Positions 63,292 through 64,000 of a stretch of DNA of 64,000 nt are shown piece by piece. How positions within the stretch are numbered: the stretch's first letter is position 1; each line of letters opens with the position of its first letter. This DNA is from JBBSNV01 sp964458605 (GTDB taxonomy: Bacteria; Pseudomonadota; Alphaproteobacteria; Reyranellales; JAQSWP01). The notes under the pieces were generated by a model. That model ran no database searches. It was not told the origin of the DNA and saw nothing but the letters and a program-made list of their open reading frames with translations. The DNA lies in assembly GCA_964458605.1 (NCBI GenBank), contig CAYWLS010000008.1, positions 83,418-147,417 of the forward strand, in the 5' to 3' direction. Position numbers and translations under genes: made by a program.

Positions 63292-63789
63292 CTAGAGACC
63301 GCCCACCTCGAAATCGCCCGGCTGCGGCGGCGCCAGCGGCGTGAAGGCGCAGCGATCGGGCTTGATATCGAGCAGCGGCGTGCCGTCCAGACAATCCAGC
63401 CCGCGCACCAGCACCGTGGCCCCCTCGACGCCGACCAGCCGCACCAGCGACGTGCCGATCGGGTTGGGTCGCACCGGCGTGCGCAGCGAAAAGGCGCCGC
63501 GCGCCTGGCCGTCATTCTTCGGGCTCTGCCTCACCAGATCGCGGCGCGATCGGTGCAGCCAGTACAGCACCTCGAGCTGCTCGTAGAGCTGGATGCTGTC
63601 CAGCGCTGCTGCCCAGCGCGGGTCGACCTCGAGCCGGCAGACTGGCCCGTCCTGGCGGCCCTGGCGCGGGCAGGTCAGCCGCGACGTCCAGGGCGTGCGG
63701 ATCCGGCCGATGAAATACAGGCCGGCATCGACCGTGTCCGGCAGGTCGGTCGCCACTTCGCTCGCCCGGATCTCGTTCTCCTGCGCCAT
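63292..63789 (-). CDS. trmO: tRNA (N6-threonylcarbamoyladenosine) methyltransferase
   Basis: A 165-residue protein of the TrmO/TsaA (UPF0066) family, which methylates the t6A37 base in some tRNAs using SAM. IGRIRTPWTSRLTCPRQGRQ near 28 and the signature SLRTPVRPNPIGTSLVRLVG near 100 are diagnostic, and DIKPDRCAF is near 140. The ATG at 63789 has an AGGAGCG ribosome site. Short members of this family exist with an undefined substrate, so the tRNA specificity is inferred from the family. Confidence 0.9.
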   Translation of the reverse strand: MAQENEIRASEVATDLPDTVDAGLYFIGRIRTPWTSRLTCPRQGRQDGPVCRLEVDPRWAAALDSIQLYEQLEVLYWLHRSRRDLVRQSPKNDGQARGAFSLRTPVRPNPIGTSLVRLVGVEGATVLVRGLDCLDGTPLLDIKPDRCAFTPLAPPQPGDFEVGGL

Positions 63790-63918
63790 GGCACGCTCCT
63801 CGTCGTATTCGGTTGGGAATAACGATAGAGGCGCTTCATATCACCGGTCAAATCGGGCTGGTCCTGCTTTGTGGCGGGTGTGTCGTAGCTGCTTTGGCAG
63901 GCTTATCGATGTGCCAAT

Positions 63919-63942
63919 AAAAAAGCCCCCTGTGTTGGGGGC
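63919..63942 (-). terminator. intrinsic terminator of the initiator tRNA gene
   Basis: GCCCCC/GGGGGC with a 6-base loop; read on the minus strand the stem is followed by six T (complement of 63919-63924), 11 bp after the encoded CCA of the tRNA. Confidence 0.85.
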
Positions 63943-63953
63943 TTTGGGTTGTT

Positions 63954-64000
63954 TGGTTGCGGGGGCAGGATTTGAACCTACGACCTTCAGGTTATGAGCC
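63954..64000 (-). tRNA. initiator tRNA-Met (CAU), 3' part only
   Basis: The 3' half of a tRNA is in the window: anticodon loop CTCATAA (anticodon CAT), variable region AGGTC, T arm GGTTCAAATCC, acceptor CCCCGCA, and encoded ACCA. The base at position 72 is A, consistent with the initiator C1-A72 mismatch; the 5' half is beyond the edge. The 3' side of the anticodon stem reads CCTGA instead of the CCCGA of E. coli, so the pair 29-41 is probably A-U, leaving two instead of three G-C pairs. Such an A-U variant is known in rhizobial initiator tRNAs. Confidence 0.85.

Overview
This is a 64 kb stretch of high-GC bacterial chromosome, almost certainly from an alphaproteobacterium and plausibly from the Rhodospirillales side of the class. 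The evidence is the gene order (uvrA divergent from ssb, with gyrA and coaD; yajC-secD-secF next to homologues of the mitochondrial complex I assembly factors NDUFAF3 and NDUFAF6; the block dgt-argS-SPOR-nagZ-M50-scpA-scpB-tatABC-serS-surE-pcm), the acidic insertion in the GyrA C-terminal domain, and matches to the alphaproteobacterial general-stress promoter GGAAC-N16-CGTT. No species can be named from the sequence alone. There is no rRNA, CRISPR array, prophage or intact insertion sequence. Layout: 0-5 kb holds an acyl-CoA catabolic pair (CoA-binding synthetase, acyl-CoA dehydrogenase) divergent from a TetR regulator and a TctBA tricarboxylate-type transporter, with two matching inverted repeats between them. 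A tRNA-Lys follows. 5-17 kb is a replication and repair region: coaD, gyrA, a hybrid histidine kinase, a repeat-bearing gene-free stretch, ssb, a cupin with a His-rich tail, uvrA, a MazEF-type toxin-antitoxin pair and an SRAP protein. 17-20.6 kb carries small enzymes (two VOC proteins, an SDR, a RidA-like protein) and a secreted polyproline miniprotein. 20.7-28.2 kb has trmFO, an NDUFAF6-like protein, a motif-poor prenyl-synthase relative, a short PuuD-like membrane protein, an NDUFAF3-like protein and secF-secD-yajC. 28.4-30 kb has a DUF815 ATPase and a flavin reductase. 30-43 kb is one long minus-strand housekeeping block for Tat export, chromosome segregation, aminoacyl-tRNA synthesis and cell-wall recycling. 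43-51 kb holds a crotonase-fold protein, a family 25 glycosyltransferase, a three-gene ABC exporter and hrpB. A decayed second copy of the hrpB 3' end lies on the far side of the exporter. 51-60 kb is a plus-strand cluster for uptake and breakdown of peptides or gamma-glutamyl compounds: gamma-glutamyltransferase, DUF1028, a complete five-gene Opp/Dpp transporter and a polysaccharide deacetylase. 60-64 kb holds stress genes (CsbD, a double PRC-barrel protein), a SnoaL-like protein, a VOC protein, trmO and the 3' half of an initiator tRNA-Met. The genes of most interest beyond housekeeping are the TetR-controlled uptake and catabolism module, the exporter bracketed by direct hrpB repeats, the gamma-glutamyl/peptide cluster with an apparently cytoplasmic GGT, and the stress pair under general-stress-type promoters.
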